Positions 56,750 to 64,000 of a DNA stretch of 64,000 bases are shown here, one piece after another (within the stretch, counting starts at the first letter, position 1; the number at the start of each line of letters is the position of its first letter). The notes under the pieces are model-generated. The model did no database searches. It was given only the letters and a program-made list of their open reading frames with translations, and was not told the origin of the DNA. The position numbers and the translations under genes were made by a program. Source of the DNA: Salivita marina (GTDB lineage Bacteria; Pseudomonadota; Gammaproteobacteria; Pseudomonadales; Azotimanducaceae); contig JAYQNS010000002.1 of assembly GCA_038144425.1 (NCBI GenBank), forward strand, positions 1,034,670 to 1,098,669. Reading direction: 5' to 3'.

Positions 56750-57156
56750 GGGTTCATCGAGACAACCTGGCTCGGTTGGGCGGCGGCACCCATTGAGGGC
56801 AGCGTCCCGGAAGCCCTTTTAGGCGAATTTCTAAGTATCTACGTGAACCGCGCCCTGGGGTGGTGGCGGGGCCAGCATTGGCGCGGCCTTGCGCCCAGCT
56901 GGCGCATGGTCTGTGTATCTACATGATGCGAACGCGACGGCTTGGGAAGCCCACCGTTCTGCCAATTCATTGTATAAAAAGGGTCGTAATTTCCACCTAT
57001 AGATCAAAAACTCCCCCTCATTAGCCTGCTAAAAACCACTTTGCTTGAGACTAAGTTTCTGCACGAAATGTGACCCGAAAGGGGTCGTCCGGGGACGGCG
57101 CGATGTACCTTGTCTGCCTTGGCGTCAGCCCCTCAAGGCGCGTATCGTCGACGGTC
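56750..57156. other. Gap without a supported gene
   Basis: About 407 bases after the tRNA-Ala terminator. Open frames here do not look coding to me. The only structure seen is a 12-base near-repeat GTATCTACGTGA / GTATCTACATGA at 56835-56846 and 56915-56926, 80 bases apart, and an AT-rich patch (56965-57060) that could hold a promoter. Confidence 0.5.
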
Positions 57157-57713
57157 ATGAGCCATTACATCTCAACGCTTTTCCTCGCCGCATTTTTTGT
57201 GGCTTCGCCGGTGGGCGCCTGGGCCCAGGCCGAAGCGGGGGGTTTCCTCGTGGGTGGCCCAATCCTCGGCGGGCCGGCAGCCGGGGAGCTCGATCTCATC
57301 ACCCTGCGCGATCAGGGGGTTAGGGTGATCGTGGATCTTCGCCATGGAGAAGAGGGGGCCGAGGGCGAGAGGAAGCGGCAACGCGCCTGGGTTTCGTATA
57401 CGTAAACCTTCCCGTCCGTGGGGCTGCGGGCCCGGCGGTGGTGCGCAACGTGGGGATGCTCCTCGATGCCTATGGACCGGAGCAGGTCTTTCTCCACTGT
57501 CAGTCCGGGCAGCGCGCTGCGGAGGTCTGGGGTCGCTACCAGCTAAATCGAGGCATGGCGCCGCAGTCCGTGATCGCTGGGGCGAGTGCCTGGGGCCTCT
57601 CGGAGAAGCGAGTAGGGTATTTGCGCGCCCATGCCGGCTTGCCACCCCAGGCCCCGAAGGCCCCCACCGCTCCGGCGGCGCCGAAGGCGCCCGCTGCGCC
57701 GAAAGCGCCCTAG
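57157..57713 (+). pseudogene. Exported DUF442-like protein (phosphatase-type), split by one missing base
   Basis: Two frames form one ~185-residue protein. Part one has a signal peptide (STLFLAAFFVASPVGAWA) and the DUF442 start GPILGGPAAGELDLITLRDQ, VRVIVDLRHGEE. Part two, from about 57377 in another frame, reads TRLGFVYVNLPVRGA and contains HCQSGQRA, the Cys-x5-Arg loop of tyrosine-phosphatase-fold proteins, then a Pro/Ala/Lys-rich tail (PKAPTAPAAPKAPAAPKAP). One missing base in the G-rich stretch 57354-57376 joins them. Substrate unknown. Confidence 0.75.
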
Positions 57714-57834
57714 GGTCAATTTTCCAAAGCGTGCAAAGGGTCCCCGAGGCGCTTCCCGCGGCTTCCCCCTTCCTTCTCCTAAGCCTTCATTTTTAAGTAG
57801 TTTTTCCGGCGCCCGGGCGTCATGAAAAATTTAC

Positions 57835-57864
57835 TTGACAGAAAAAAACCTTCGGGAATACAAG
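57835..57864 (+). promoter_or_regulatory. Candidate sigma-70 promoter
   Basis: TTGACA (57835-57840) and TACAAG (57859-57864), 18-base spacer, ahead of the small acidic protein gene at 57966. The -35 is perfect, the -10 moderate. Confidence 0.5.
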
Positions 57865-57965
57865 GGCGCCGAAGCCGGCTTGGAAAGGGCTGTACACGGC
57901 GCTTTCCGCGGTAGTCCGACGCTTTCGCAGCTTGTTTTGTTGTGTTTGCGTGAGGAGTTTTTGTC

Positions 57966-58184
57966 GTGTCCACTGTTGATGACGATGATGACTTTAATGC
58001 CATGCTTGACGACGATTTAGACGACGAAACGGACGGCGGTGACGAGGACGAGTCCTATATGGACGGCCTTTCCGCACCTGCGCGCCAGCTGGCCATTCGC
58101 CGGGCCCTTGAGGAGCGCTCCGAAGCCCGGGCCATGAACGCTTCCCTGGATTACCTCGACCTCGATTTCGACGACGAGGATTAG
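57966..58184 (+). CDS. Small acidic protein, PA3496-like
   Basis: 72-residue protein with Asp/Glu-rich ends (DDDDDF, LDDDLDDE; DLDFDDED at the C terminus) and a central basic helix (PARQLAIRRALEERSEARAM). The layout recalls the PA3496 family, described as putative envelope-integrity proteins; that is from memory and no mechanism is known. Start is GTG with GAGGAG upstream. It lies 91 bases before the SelD fusion gene and has its own promoter candidate. Confidence 0.65.
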   Translation: MSTVDDDDDFNAMLDDDLDDETDGGDEDESYMDGLSAPARQLAIRRALEERSEARAMNASLDYLDLDFDDED

Positions 58185-58275
58185 GGGCGCCCAGCCCCCA
58201 GGAAAGCTGCAGCGCTAGGCGTTTCGCGCTAGCCTTGGCGGCCTGCCCACGCTGGGTCAGGCCAGGGAAAACGCC

Positions 58276-60483
58276 GTGCATTCGCTCCAGCCCCCGCCGG
58301 AACTTGATCTCCTGCTCTTTGGCGGCGGGCATGCTCACGTGGCCGTGCTCCGCTCCCTTGCCATGGGCCCCTGGCCCGGGGTCCGGGTTACGCTGGTCAC
58401 TCGAGAAGGGCTCGCCCCCTATTCAGGCATGTTGCCGGCTCACGTCGCAGGGGATTTGTCCTGGGAGGCCATGCACATCGATCTCGGCCCTCTGGCTCGC
58501 GCGGGGGGTGTTCGGCTGATCGAGGCGGAGGTGGTGGGGGTTGAGGCGACCCAGCGCCAGCTGCGCTTTGCTGATCGGCCGCCCTTGAGCTACGACGTGC
58601 TCTCCGTCGATTGCGGTATTACCCCTGCCTTGGACGAGGTGCCTGGCGCGCGGGGAAAGGTCCTGGCCACCAAGCCCATTTCGACCTTTCTCCCGCGGCT
58701 TGCGGCGGCCCTGGAGGCCAAGCATGACGCTCTGGCGGCAGGGCAGCCCATTCGCGTGGTTGGCGGTGGAGCCGCTGGGGTAGAGCTGGCCCTGGCTCTG
58801 CGGGCCCGCCTCGGTGCTGCCATCACCTTGGAGCTGTTCACCGCCGGGGGTTGCATTCTTCCAACCCTACCGCCGCGGGCGAGGCGCAAAGCCCTAAGGG
58901 CCCTCGCGGCGGCAAAGATTGCGGTGCGTTTCGAGGCCCGCGTCACGGCAGTGGAGGATGGGCCAACGTTGCGTCTCGCGACGGGGGAAGCCTTTCCCGC
59001 CGCCCTGGTCCTATGGGCGACGCAGGCCGCGCCCCCGGCTTGGCTGGCAAGCTCGGGCCTCGCCCTTGATCAGGCGGGCTTCCTGGCCGTGGGGGCCACC
59101 TTGCAGAGCCTCTCCCATCCTGAGGTCTTTGCGGCCGGCGACGTCGCGGCCCTGACCCATGCGCCGCGTCCGAAGTCCGGGGTCTATGCGGTGCGCGCGG
59201 GCCCGGTGCTGACGAAAAATCTACACGCATTTGTTGCCGGGAAGGCCCTGCGGCCCTTCAAGCCCCAGCGTCGAGCCCTCTACCTGCTGAATCTGGGAGA
59301 TGGCCGGTCCCTGGCGGCCCATCCCTGGCTTCCAGCCTGGGTCGGGCGGCCCCTGTGGCGCCTGAAGCAGGCCATTGATGAGCGCTTCATGGCCCGCTTC
59401 CGCTTACCGCCCATGCCCGAACCGGAGGCGGCCCCCTCCCTACTTTCAGGAAGGGGGGAGGGGCGTGGTGTCGCCCCCATGCGATGCGAAGGCTGTGGCA
59501 GCAAGCTTGGCCCCGCCACCCTACGGGCGGGCCTTGCAGCGCTTTCGGGAAGTGGAAACCCCGTGGAGGATGCCACCCCCGTGGCTGGGGCGTCGGGGCT
59601 GTGGCAAAGCATCGACGGGTTCCCTCTGCCAGTGGACGATCTTTACCTAGGTGGACGCCTTGCCGCCCAGCACGCCTTGAGCGATCTCTATGCCTTGGGG
59701 CTTGAGCCTCGGCAAGCCTGGGCTTTGGCAACGGTGCCCGTGGCCAGCGATGGCCTCATGGCACGAGATCTGGAACAGCTCATGGCCGGAGCCGAAGCCA
59801 CCCTCACCGCCGCCGGGTGCGTTCTTGCGGGGGGGCACTCCCTTGAGGGGCTCCGCGCGGAGCTGGCCCTCACGGTGCTTGGGGCGGAAGCGCCGGGTTC
59901 TGCGCCGCTACTCAAAAGCGGAGCCCAAGACGGCGACGCATTGATTTTAACCAAGGCCCTTGGGGTAGGGGTGGCGTTGGCAGCCTCGGCGAAGGGCGCG
60001 GCTGCCAGCACGGTGCGTGGGGCGGCCCTGGCCTTGATGCTCGAACCCTCGGCCCCGGCCCTGCCCGTCCTTCGCGCCCATGGCGTTCGGGCCCTGACGG
60101 ACGTCACGGGCTTCGGGCTATTAGGGCACGCGCTGGAGATCGCCGAGGCCAGCGGGCTGGGTCTGCTCCTTGACCCTGCCGCGCCCGCGGCTCTCGATGG
60201 CGTGCTCTCCCTTTTGGCAGCGGGGGTGGGGGCCCAGCTCACGGAGGCCAACGCCGCGCCCCTTTCCCTGATGGAAGGGTTAGGGGTGAGCCTGACGGAC
60301 CCTCGGGTTCGCCTGCTATGTGATCCCCAAACCTGCGGCGGCCTTCTCGCCGCCGTCCCTGCATCAGAGGCTTCCGCCTGCCTGCAGGCCCTTCAGAGCG
60401 CTGGCTTTGCCTCGGCCCGGGTTGTCGGGGGGCTGAGGGCGGGTGGCGGCCTCTCCCTGGGCAAAGCGCACCTCCATGACTGA
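58276..60483 (+). CDS. selD: Pyridine nucleotide-disulfide oxidoreductase fused to selenide, water dikinase
   Basis: 735-residue two-domain protein. Residues 1-~390 are an NDH-2-like FAD/NAD(P) oxidoreductase: FGGGHAHVAVLRSLA, VVGGGAAGVELALALR and AAGDVAAL flavin motifs. The rest is selenophosphate synthetase, beginning MRCEGCGSKLGP with catalytic Cys407 and Lys410 (the E. coli pair is C17/K20), then VDDLYLGGRLAAQHALSDLYALG split, LAGGHSL, and TDVTGFGLLGHA. It makes selenophosphate from selenide and ATP; the redox half may supply reduced selenium. GTG start (58276). Overlaps the antiporter gene by eight bases. Confidence 0.93.
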   Translation: MHSLQPPPELDLLLFGGGHAHVAVLRSLAMGPWPGVRVTLVTREGLAPYSGMLPAHVAGDLSWEAMHIDLGPLARAGGVRLIEAEVVGVEATQRQLRFADRPPLSYDVLSVDCGITPALDEVPGARGKVLATKPISTFLPRLAAALEAKHDALAAGQPIRVVGGGAAGVELALALRARLGAAITLELFTAGGCILPTLPPRARRKALRALAAAKIAVRFEARVTAVEDGPTLRLATGEAFPAALVLWATQAAPPAWLASSGLALDQAGFLAVGATLQSLSHPEVFAAGDVAALTHAPRPKSGVYAVRAGPVLTKNLHAFVAGKALRPFKPQRRALYLLNLGDGRSLAAHPWLPAWVGRPLWRLKQAIDERFMARFRLPPMPEPEAAPSLLSGRGEGRGVAPMRCEGCGSKLGPATLRAGLAALSGSGNPVEDATPVAGASGLWQSIDGFPLPVDDLYLGGRLAAQHALSDLYALGLEPRQAWALATVPVASDGLMARDLEQLMAGAEATLTAAGCVLAGGHSLEGLRAELALTVLGAEAPGSAPLLKSGAQDGDALILTKALGVGVALAASAKGAAASTVRGAALALMLEPSAPALPVLRAHGVRALTDVTGFGLLGHALEIAEASGLGLLLDPAAPAALDGVLSLLAAGVGAQLTEANAAPLSLMEGLGVSLTDPRVRLLCDPQTCGGLLAAVPASEASACLQALQSAGFASARVVGGLRAGGGLSLGKAHLHD

Positions 60484-62422
60484 CTTATTCACGGAGCTGC
60501 TGGTGATTTTCCTGGCCTCCCTGGCCATGGTGGCGCTGTGCCGGCCCCTGAAGCTTCCCGCGACCCTCGGCTACTTCTTTGCGGGAGCCCTGGTGGGCCC
60601 CACGGGCCTGGGCTGGGTGAAGAATCCAGAGGATCTGGCGCTACTCGCGGAGCTTGGAGTGGTGCTGTTGCTCTTCACCCTGGGGCTCGAGTTCTCCCTG
60701 CCGCGCATGCTATCCATGCGCCGGGCCGTCTTCGGGCTAGGCTCGACGCAGGTGGTGCTCACCACGACGCTGTTTGCAGGCACGCTGGCCTATGCGGGGC
60801 TTGATTTGGGCCTCGCCATCGTCATTGGTGGGGGCCTGGCCCTGTCCTCGACGGCGCTCGTGTCCCGGGAGCTGGCCGTCACCGGGCAGCTGCAGCAGCG
60901 CCACGGGCAAACGGCCCTGGGGATTCTCCTTTTCCAGGATTTGGCGGCCGTGCTCTTCCTCATTCTTGTGCCAGCGCTTGCGACGGACGGGGCCGCGGGG
61001 CTTGGGCTCTCCGTGGCCGTGGCGGCGGGGAAGGGCTTGGCGCTTTTTGTCGCGTTAATGGCGGTGGGACGCTATCTCCTGCCGCCCCTCTTCCATGAGA
61101 TTGCCCGGTCCCGCTCCGAGGAGCTCTTTGTGCTGAGCGCCCTGGCGGTGGTGCTCGGCGCCGCCTGGCTGACCCACGCGCTCCACATGTCCATGGCCTT
61201 GGGAGGCTTCGTGGGCGGCATGATGCTCGGGGAGAGTCGTTACCGCCATCAGCTTGAGGCGGACATTCGCCCTTTCCGGGATCTGCTCTTGGGTGTCTTC
61301 CTCGTCAGCGTGGGCATGATGCTAGACCTGCCCTTGCTTGCGGAATACTGGCCTCGAATTCTCGCCTTCGGGCTCATCCTTGTGCTGGTCAAGTTCGCGC
61401 TAATCGCTTTGATCGCCCGAGCCTTGGGGGAGAAGCCCCGGGATGCGGTGCGCAGCGCCGTGGTCCTCGCGCAGGGGGGCGAGTTTGCCTTCGCCCTCCT
61501 CGCTCTGGCGGCGAGCTATGGCCTTGTGCCCGCCGATGTGCAGGCCTTCATGGTGGCTGTCACCCTGGTGAGCATGGTGCTTACCCCGGCTTTGGTGCGG
61601 GGGAGCGGGGTGGTGACGGATCGGATCCTGGGCCCGGCGGAGCGCGCCCCCCTGGCTAGCCTCAGCGAGCCCCTGCCTGCGGCGAGCGGGCGCGTACTCA
61701 TCCTTGGCTATGGCCGGGTGGGGCAGGTGATTGGGCGCATGCTTGAGGAAACGGGGGTGCCCTATGGCGCTTTGGACTCAGACCCGGCGCGGGTCAATGA
61801 GGCGGCCCTGGCCGGGGTACCCATCCGCTTCGGGGATGCGGCCCGGGCTGAGCTTCAGCGGGGCCTCGGGCTTGAGAACGCGAGCCTTGTGGTGGTCTGC
61901 ATTGATGATTGGCAGGGCGCCCTACGGGCGCTCACGAGCGCTCGGGAGCTGAATCCCACCGTGCCCATCCTGGTCCGCAGCCGAGACGATCGGCATATGG
62001 AAGCCTTCCTTGCTGCGGGGGCAACGGAGGTGGTTCCGGAGACCTTCGAATCCTCACTCATGCTCTTTACCCACCTTATGGCCCTGTTGCGCCACGATCG
62101 CGCCGACACGGAAGCGGCCCTGGATCGGGTGCGGGCGGACCGCTACCACCTGCTCCACGGCGTGATTGCCGGGGAGCGGCACAGCCTCTATCCCGAGGTA
62201 CTCCATCCCGTGGTCCTCCCGGAAGGGGCTCGCGTGTTGGGTCTTCCCGCAGAAAAGGCGCTGCCACCGGGGCTTGGGGCGGTCTCCCTAGAACAGCTGC
62301 GCCGAGGGGACGACGTCTTGGAAGTGAGTACCGCTGGCTCCCTACGCGCCGGTGACGTACTTCTCCTCGTCGGCCCGCAACCTGAGGTGGAGGCTGCGGA
62401 GGCGGCCTTGCTCGCAGGCTAG
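60476..62422 (+). CDS. CPA2-family monovalent cation:H+ antiporter, KefB-like
   Basis: 648-residue membrane protein. The first ~390 residues contain about 12-13 helices with the CPA2 core (LALSSTALVSREL, GILLFQDLAAVL), and the remainder is a cytoplasmic RCK/TrkA-N domain (RVLILGYGRVGQVIGRML) followed by a TrkA-C-like end. It would exchange K+ or Na+ for H+, gated by NAD(H) or thiols as in KefB/C. ATG 60476 was chosen because it gives the family start and sits inside the end of selD. Confidence 0.92.
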   Translation: MTDLFTELLVIFLASLAMVALCRPLKLPATLGYFFAGALVGPTGLGWVKNPEDLALLAELGVVLLLFTLGLEFSLPRMLSMRRAVFGLGSTQVVLTTTLFAGTLAYAGLDLGLAIVIGGGLALSSTALVSRELAVTGQLQQRHGQTALGILLFQDLAAVLFLILVPALATDGAAGLGLSVAVAAGKGLALFVALMAVGRYLLPPLFHEIARSRSEELFVLSALAVVLGAAWLTHALHMSMALGGFVGGMMLGESRYRHQLEADIRPFRDLLLGVFLVSVGMMLDLPLLAEYWPRILAFGLILVLVKFALIALIARALGEKPRDAVRSAVVLAQGGEFAFALLALAASYGLVPADVQAFMVAVTLVSMVLTPALVRGSGVVTDRILGPAERAPLASLSEPLPAASGRVLILGYGRVGQVIGRMLEETGVPYGALDSDPARVNEAALAGVPIRFGDAARAELQRGLGLENASLVVVCIDDWQGALRALTSARELNPTVPILVRSRDDRHMEAFLAAGATEVVPETFESSLMLFTHLMALLRHDRADTEAALDRVRADRYHLLHGVIAGERHSLYPEVLHPVVLPEGARVLGLPAEKALPPGLGAVSLEQLRRGDDVLEVSTAGSLRAGDVLLLVGPQPEVEAAEAALLAG

Positions 62423-62427
62423 CGGCC

Positions 62428-63429
62428 TTAAGAGCCCGCTTCTCCCTTTGCCCGGGATGGCCGGGGGAAGATCTCACCCCAGGGATCGTGGCTCCCGCTA
62501 TTCAACTGCTTAAAAGCCTCCGCAAGGGTTTCTCGTAGCACCTCGGCGGCTGGAGGTGGGCTCCGCTCCTGGCGCCAGGCCACGCAGGCCGGTAAGCGTC
62601 CATCGCTTTCAAGCTCCCGTACCGGCAGATTGACCAGTTCGCGATCGCGGATGAAGTAGGACCCCAGGGTGGAAGGAACAATTGCGATGACATCGGTCAT
62701 AAACACTAGGCTGAGAATGAGATGGGGGTCCTGGCCAACCACATAGGCCGCTTGCTCAGCGCTCTTATCGATGCCCAAGCGTTCGAGCTCCTCTGCAACG
62801 CTCTCGAAGGGCGTATGGAAGCTTTGGGGCAGATCCATACCGATGACTCGATAGTTCGCAAGGTCAAGAAGGGACAGCTTCTTGTCCCCGCTCGCCGCTG
62901 CCGGATGATTCACCCGACATAGCGCCACAGGGTAGGGAAAGGGGTGCCGGTCGAAAGCAAGCCCCGGGTGATCCACTTGCTCATCGGGGCCCAGCCAAAT
63001 GTCGATCTCCTGATTAAGCAAGGCTTGATTACGCTGCCGCCAGCTAACGGTCGTGACCACGAAGCTGAAGCCAGGGTGCGCGTCGCTCGCGAGGGTCAGG
63101 GCCGTGCCAAGTACCGCCTGGCTGATCGCGGGGTCGGCTCCAATCTTAAGCCGACCACTTTGCACGGACTGCATGAGTTCAATTTCGTGCTTCGCCGAAT
63201 TAATGGCGTCGAGGGAGCGGCGTGCCGCCGCAACCAGTACCTCGCCGTAGGCCGTAGGTACGGTACGCCGCCCAACCCGCTCAAACAGTTTGACGCCGTA
63301 GCGCGCCTCCAAGCGGGAAACGGTTTGGCTAAGGGCCGAATGAGTGAGCCCTAAGGATTCTGCTGCCTGACGATAACTCGCCAGGTCGGTCAGGGTCACA
63401 ATATGGCGGAGCTGATTTTCTGAGGCCAT
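62428..63429 (-). CDS. LysR-family transcriptional regulator
   Basis: 333-residue regulator: N-terminal winged helix-turn-helix (SYRQAAESLGLTHSALSQTV, SRLEARYGVKLFER) and a C-terminal LysR substrate-binding domain (SGRLKIGADPAISQAVLG onward). It is convergent with the antiporter and divergent from flagellin across 325 bases, where palindromes suggest autoregulation. Its target genes and ligand are unknown; a flagellin link is not implied by orientation alone. Confidence 0.9.
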   Translation of the reverse strand: MASENQLRHIVTLTDLASYRQAAESLGLTHSALSQTVSRLEARYGVKLFERVGRRTVPTAYGEVLVAAARRSLDAINSAKHEIELMQSVQSGRLKIGADPAISQAVLGTALTLASDAHPGFSFVVTTVSWRQRNQALLNQEIDIWLGPDEQVDHPGLAFDRHPFPYPVALCRVNHPAAASGDKKLSLLDLANYRVIGMDLPQSFHTPFESVAEELERLGIDKSAEQAAYVVGQDPHLILSLVFMTDVIAIVPSTLGSYFIRDRELVNLPVRELESDGRLPACVAWRQERSPPPAAEVLRETLAEAFKQLNSGSHDPWGEIFPRPSRAKGEAGS

Positions 63430-63446
63430 CGAGTTCTCTTAAAAAA

Positions 63447-63520
63447 ATATGACCAAATCAAACTCGAGGGTAATTCTCAGTAACTGTAGATTGCAATCAA
63501 TAGTCATAATTTCGTCATAT
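63447..63520. promoter_or_regulatory. Candidate operator of the LysR regulator
   Basis: 18 to 91 bases before the regulator start: inverted repeat ATATGAC (63447-63453) / GTCATAT (63514-63520), a second GTCATAA at 63503-63509, and a palindrome ATTGCAAT (63490-63497). AT-rich compared with flanks. Confidence 0.4.
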
Positions 63521-63666
63521 TCCGAAGGCGCCACGCCCGCTAAGCGTTCCCCTGACCCGCCTGGAACCCGATCCCTCAAGCTTTTTCTTTCTCCTGCCGA
63601 ATGGTTCTTTCAGCGCCGCAACGAAGGCCATTCCTGCCGCTCAGAAGAGCATTGGCAGAGCAGCCC

Positions 63667-63693
63667 TAAAGCGTTGCCCGGTACTGTCGATTG
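63667..63693 (+). promoter_or_regulatory. Sigma-28 (FliA) promoter of flagellin
   Basis: TAAA (63667-63670), a 15-base spacer and GTCGATTG (63686-63693) match the flagellar consensus TAAA-N15-GCCGATAA with three mismatches in the -10 part. It lies 61 bases before the flagellin ATG. Confidence 0.8.
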
Positions 63694-63754
63694 CAGCGTT
63701 AGGCGGGATTGATCCGCCGTTCATCAACTGACGCCGAGAAAGAGGACATAACCA

Positions 63755-64000
63755 TGGCACTTGTCGTCAACACGAACGTGGCTGCGATCCAAGCCCAGTA
63801 CAACGTAAGCAAGACCAACCAATCGATGCAGGACGCAATGGCTGCTCTGTCGTCCGGTTCGCGGATTAACTCCGCTTCCGATGACGCCGCGGGCCTGTCG
63901 ATTTCTTCCCGGATGGACTCCCAGATCCGAGGCCTGACTCAAGCCATTCGTAATGCCAACGACGGCATTAACATGGTGGATACGGCCGAAGGGGCGATGG
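63755..64000 (+). CDS. fliC: Flagellin (3' end beyond the window)
   Basis: First 82 codons of flagellin, running off the right edge. The N-terminal D0/D1 sequence is canonical: MALVVNTNVAAIQAQYNVSK, LSSGSRINSASDDAAGLSIS, and RGLTQAIRNANDGINMVDTAEGA. It polymerises into the flagellar filament and is recognised by TLR5-type receptors through D1. RBS AGAGGA is six bases upstream, behind a sigma-28 promoter, so it is a late flagellar gene. Confidence 0.97.

Noticed and set aside
56603..56926. 107-codon frame spanning tRNA-Ala and the following gap
   Set aside because: It begins upstream of and runs through the tRNA and its terminator; no independent start or RBS after it.

Overview
The window is GC-rich DNA of a motile, probably marine or aquatic, aerobic heterotrophic gammaproteobacterium. 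The evidence is a Na+-NQR operon, a PspF/PspABC envelope-stress locus with a sigma-54 promoter, YcgL/YcgN, a DUF3080 lipoprotein, type II QueF, HrpA, a gamma-type DksA, and a flagellin gene behind a sigma-28 promoter. I cannot name the genus; the mix of acyl-CoA enzymes and Na+-NQR would suit the Halieaceae/Spongiibacteraceae or related orders. There are no prophages, intact insertion sequences or CRISPR arrays. Genes are packed in short operons with many ATGA/GTGA overlaps.

Layout: 1-5426, nqrA (cut by the left edge) to nqrF, closed by a strong terminator. 5534-9702, an acyl-CoA synthetase facing a reverse-strand LLM oxidoreductase/NUDIX/crotonase operon. 9771-14360, DUF503 protein, DUF3080 lipoprotein, a frameshifted PutP-type symporter, glutathione peroxidase and a frameshifted DUF815 ATPase. 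14469-14713, tRNA-Glu, tRNA-Gly and terminator. 14736-24167, HTTM/DCC protein, P1 peptidase, YadGH-type ABC exporter, QueF, sugar-type MFS carrier, acyltransferase and sterol-desaturase-like protein. 24555-28389, CoA-transferase/GST pair and small unknown genes, including one with an in-frame TAA. 28617-31441, tRNA-Ser, dksA, SRP RNA, nitronate monooxygenase and epoxide-hydrolase-like protein. 31438-36491, a secreted AroQ-PheC fusion and the psp locus. 36488-42251, glycerophosphodiesterase, then dnaX-ybaB-recR-rnd-ycgL-ycgN. 42326-50225, MoxR/VWA pair, hrpA and a PP2C response regulator/STAS pair. 50222-50904, a wrecked arsenic locus. 51023-56714, terB, dusA, CocE-like hydrolase, a 2OG oxygenase, gltX (frameshifted) and tRNA-Ala. 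57157-64000, a DUF442-type phosphatase (frameshifted), a small acidic protein, an NDH-SelD fusion, a KefB-like antiporter, a LysR regulator and the start of flagellin.

Two points dominate. First, five otherwise well-conserved genes (putP, DUF815, VWA, gltX, DUF442) are each broken by a one-base difference in or beside a mononucleotide run, and each is restored by one base. gltX is essential, so most or all of these are probably sequence errors, and the genes should be read as intact until resequenced. Second, the arsenic locus differs in kind: arsC carries a 47-bp tandem duplication and the Acr3 exporter gene is reduced to its first codons joined to its last ~50, which looks like real decay or misassembly.

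I found no clear undescribed defence or mobile system. The best leads are an enlarged psp operon (pspABC plus a GIN-domain exported protein plus a second PspB-like protein), a PP2C/STAS partner-switching pair without a kinase domain, the periplasmic AroQ-PheC fusion, the NDH-SelD fusion, and a small lower-GC islet beside tRNA-Ser holding the in-frame-stop gene.
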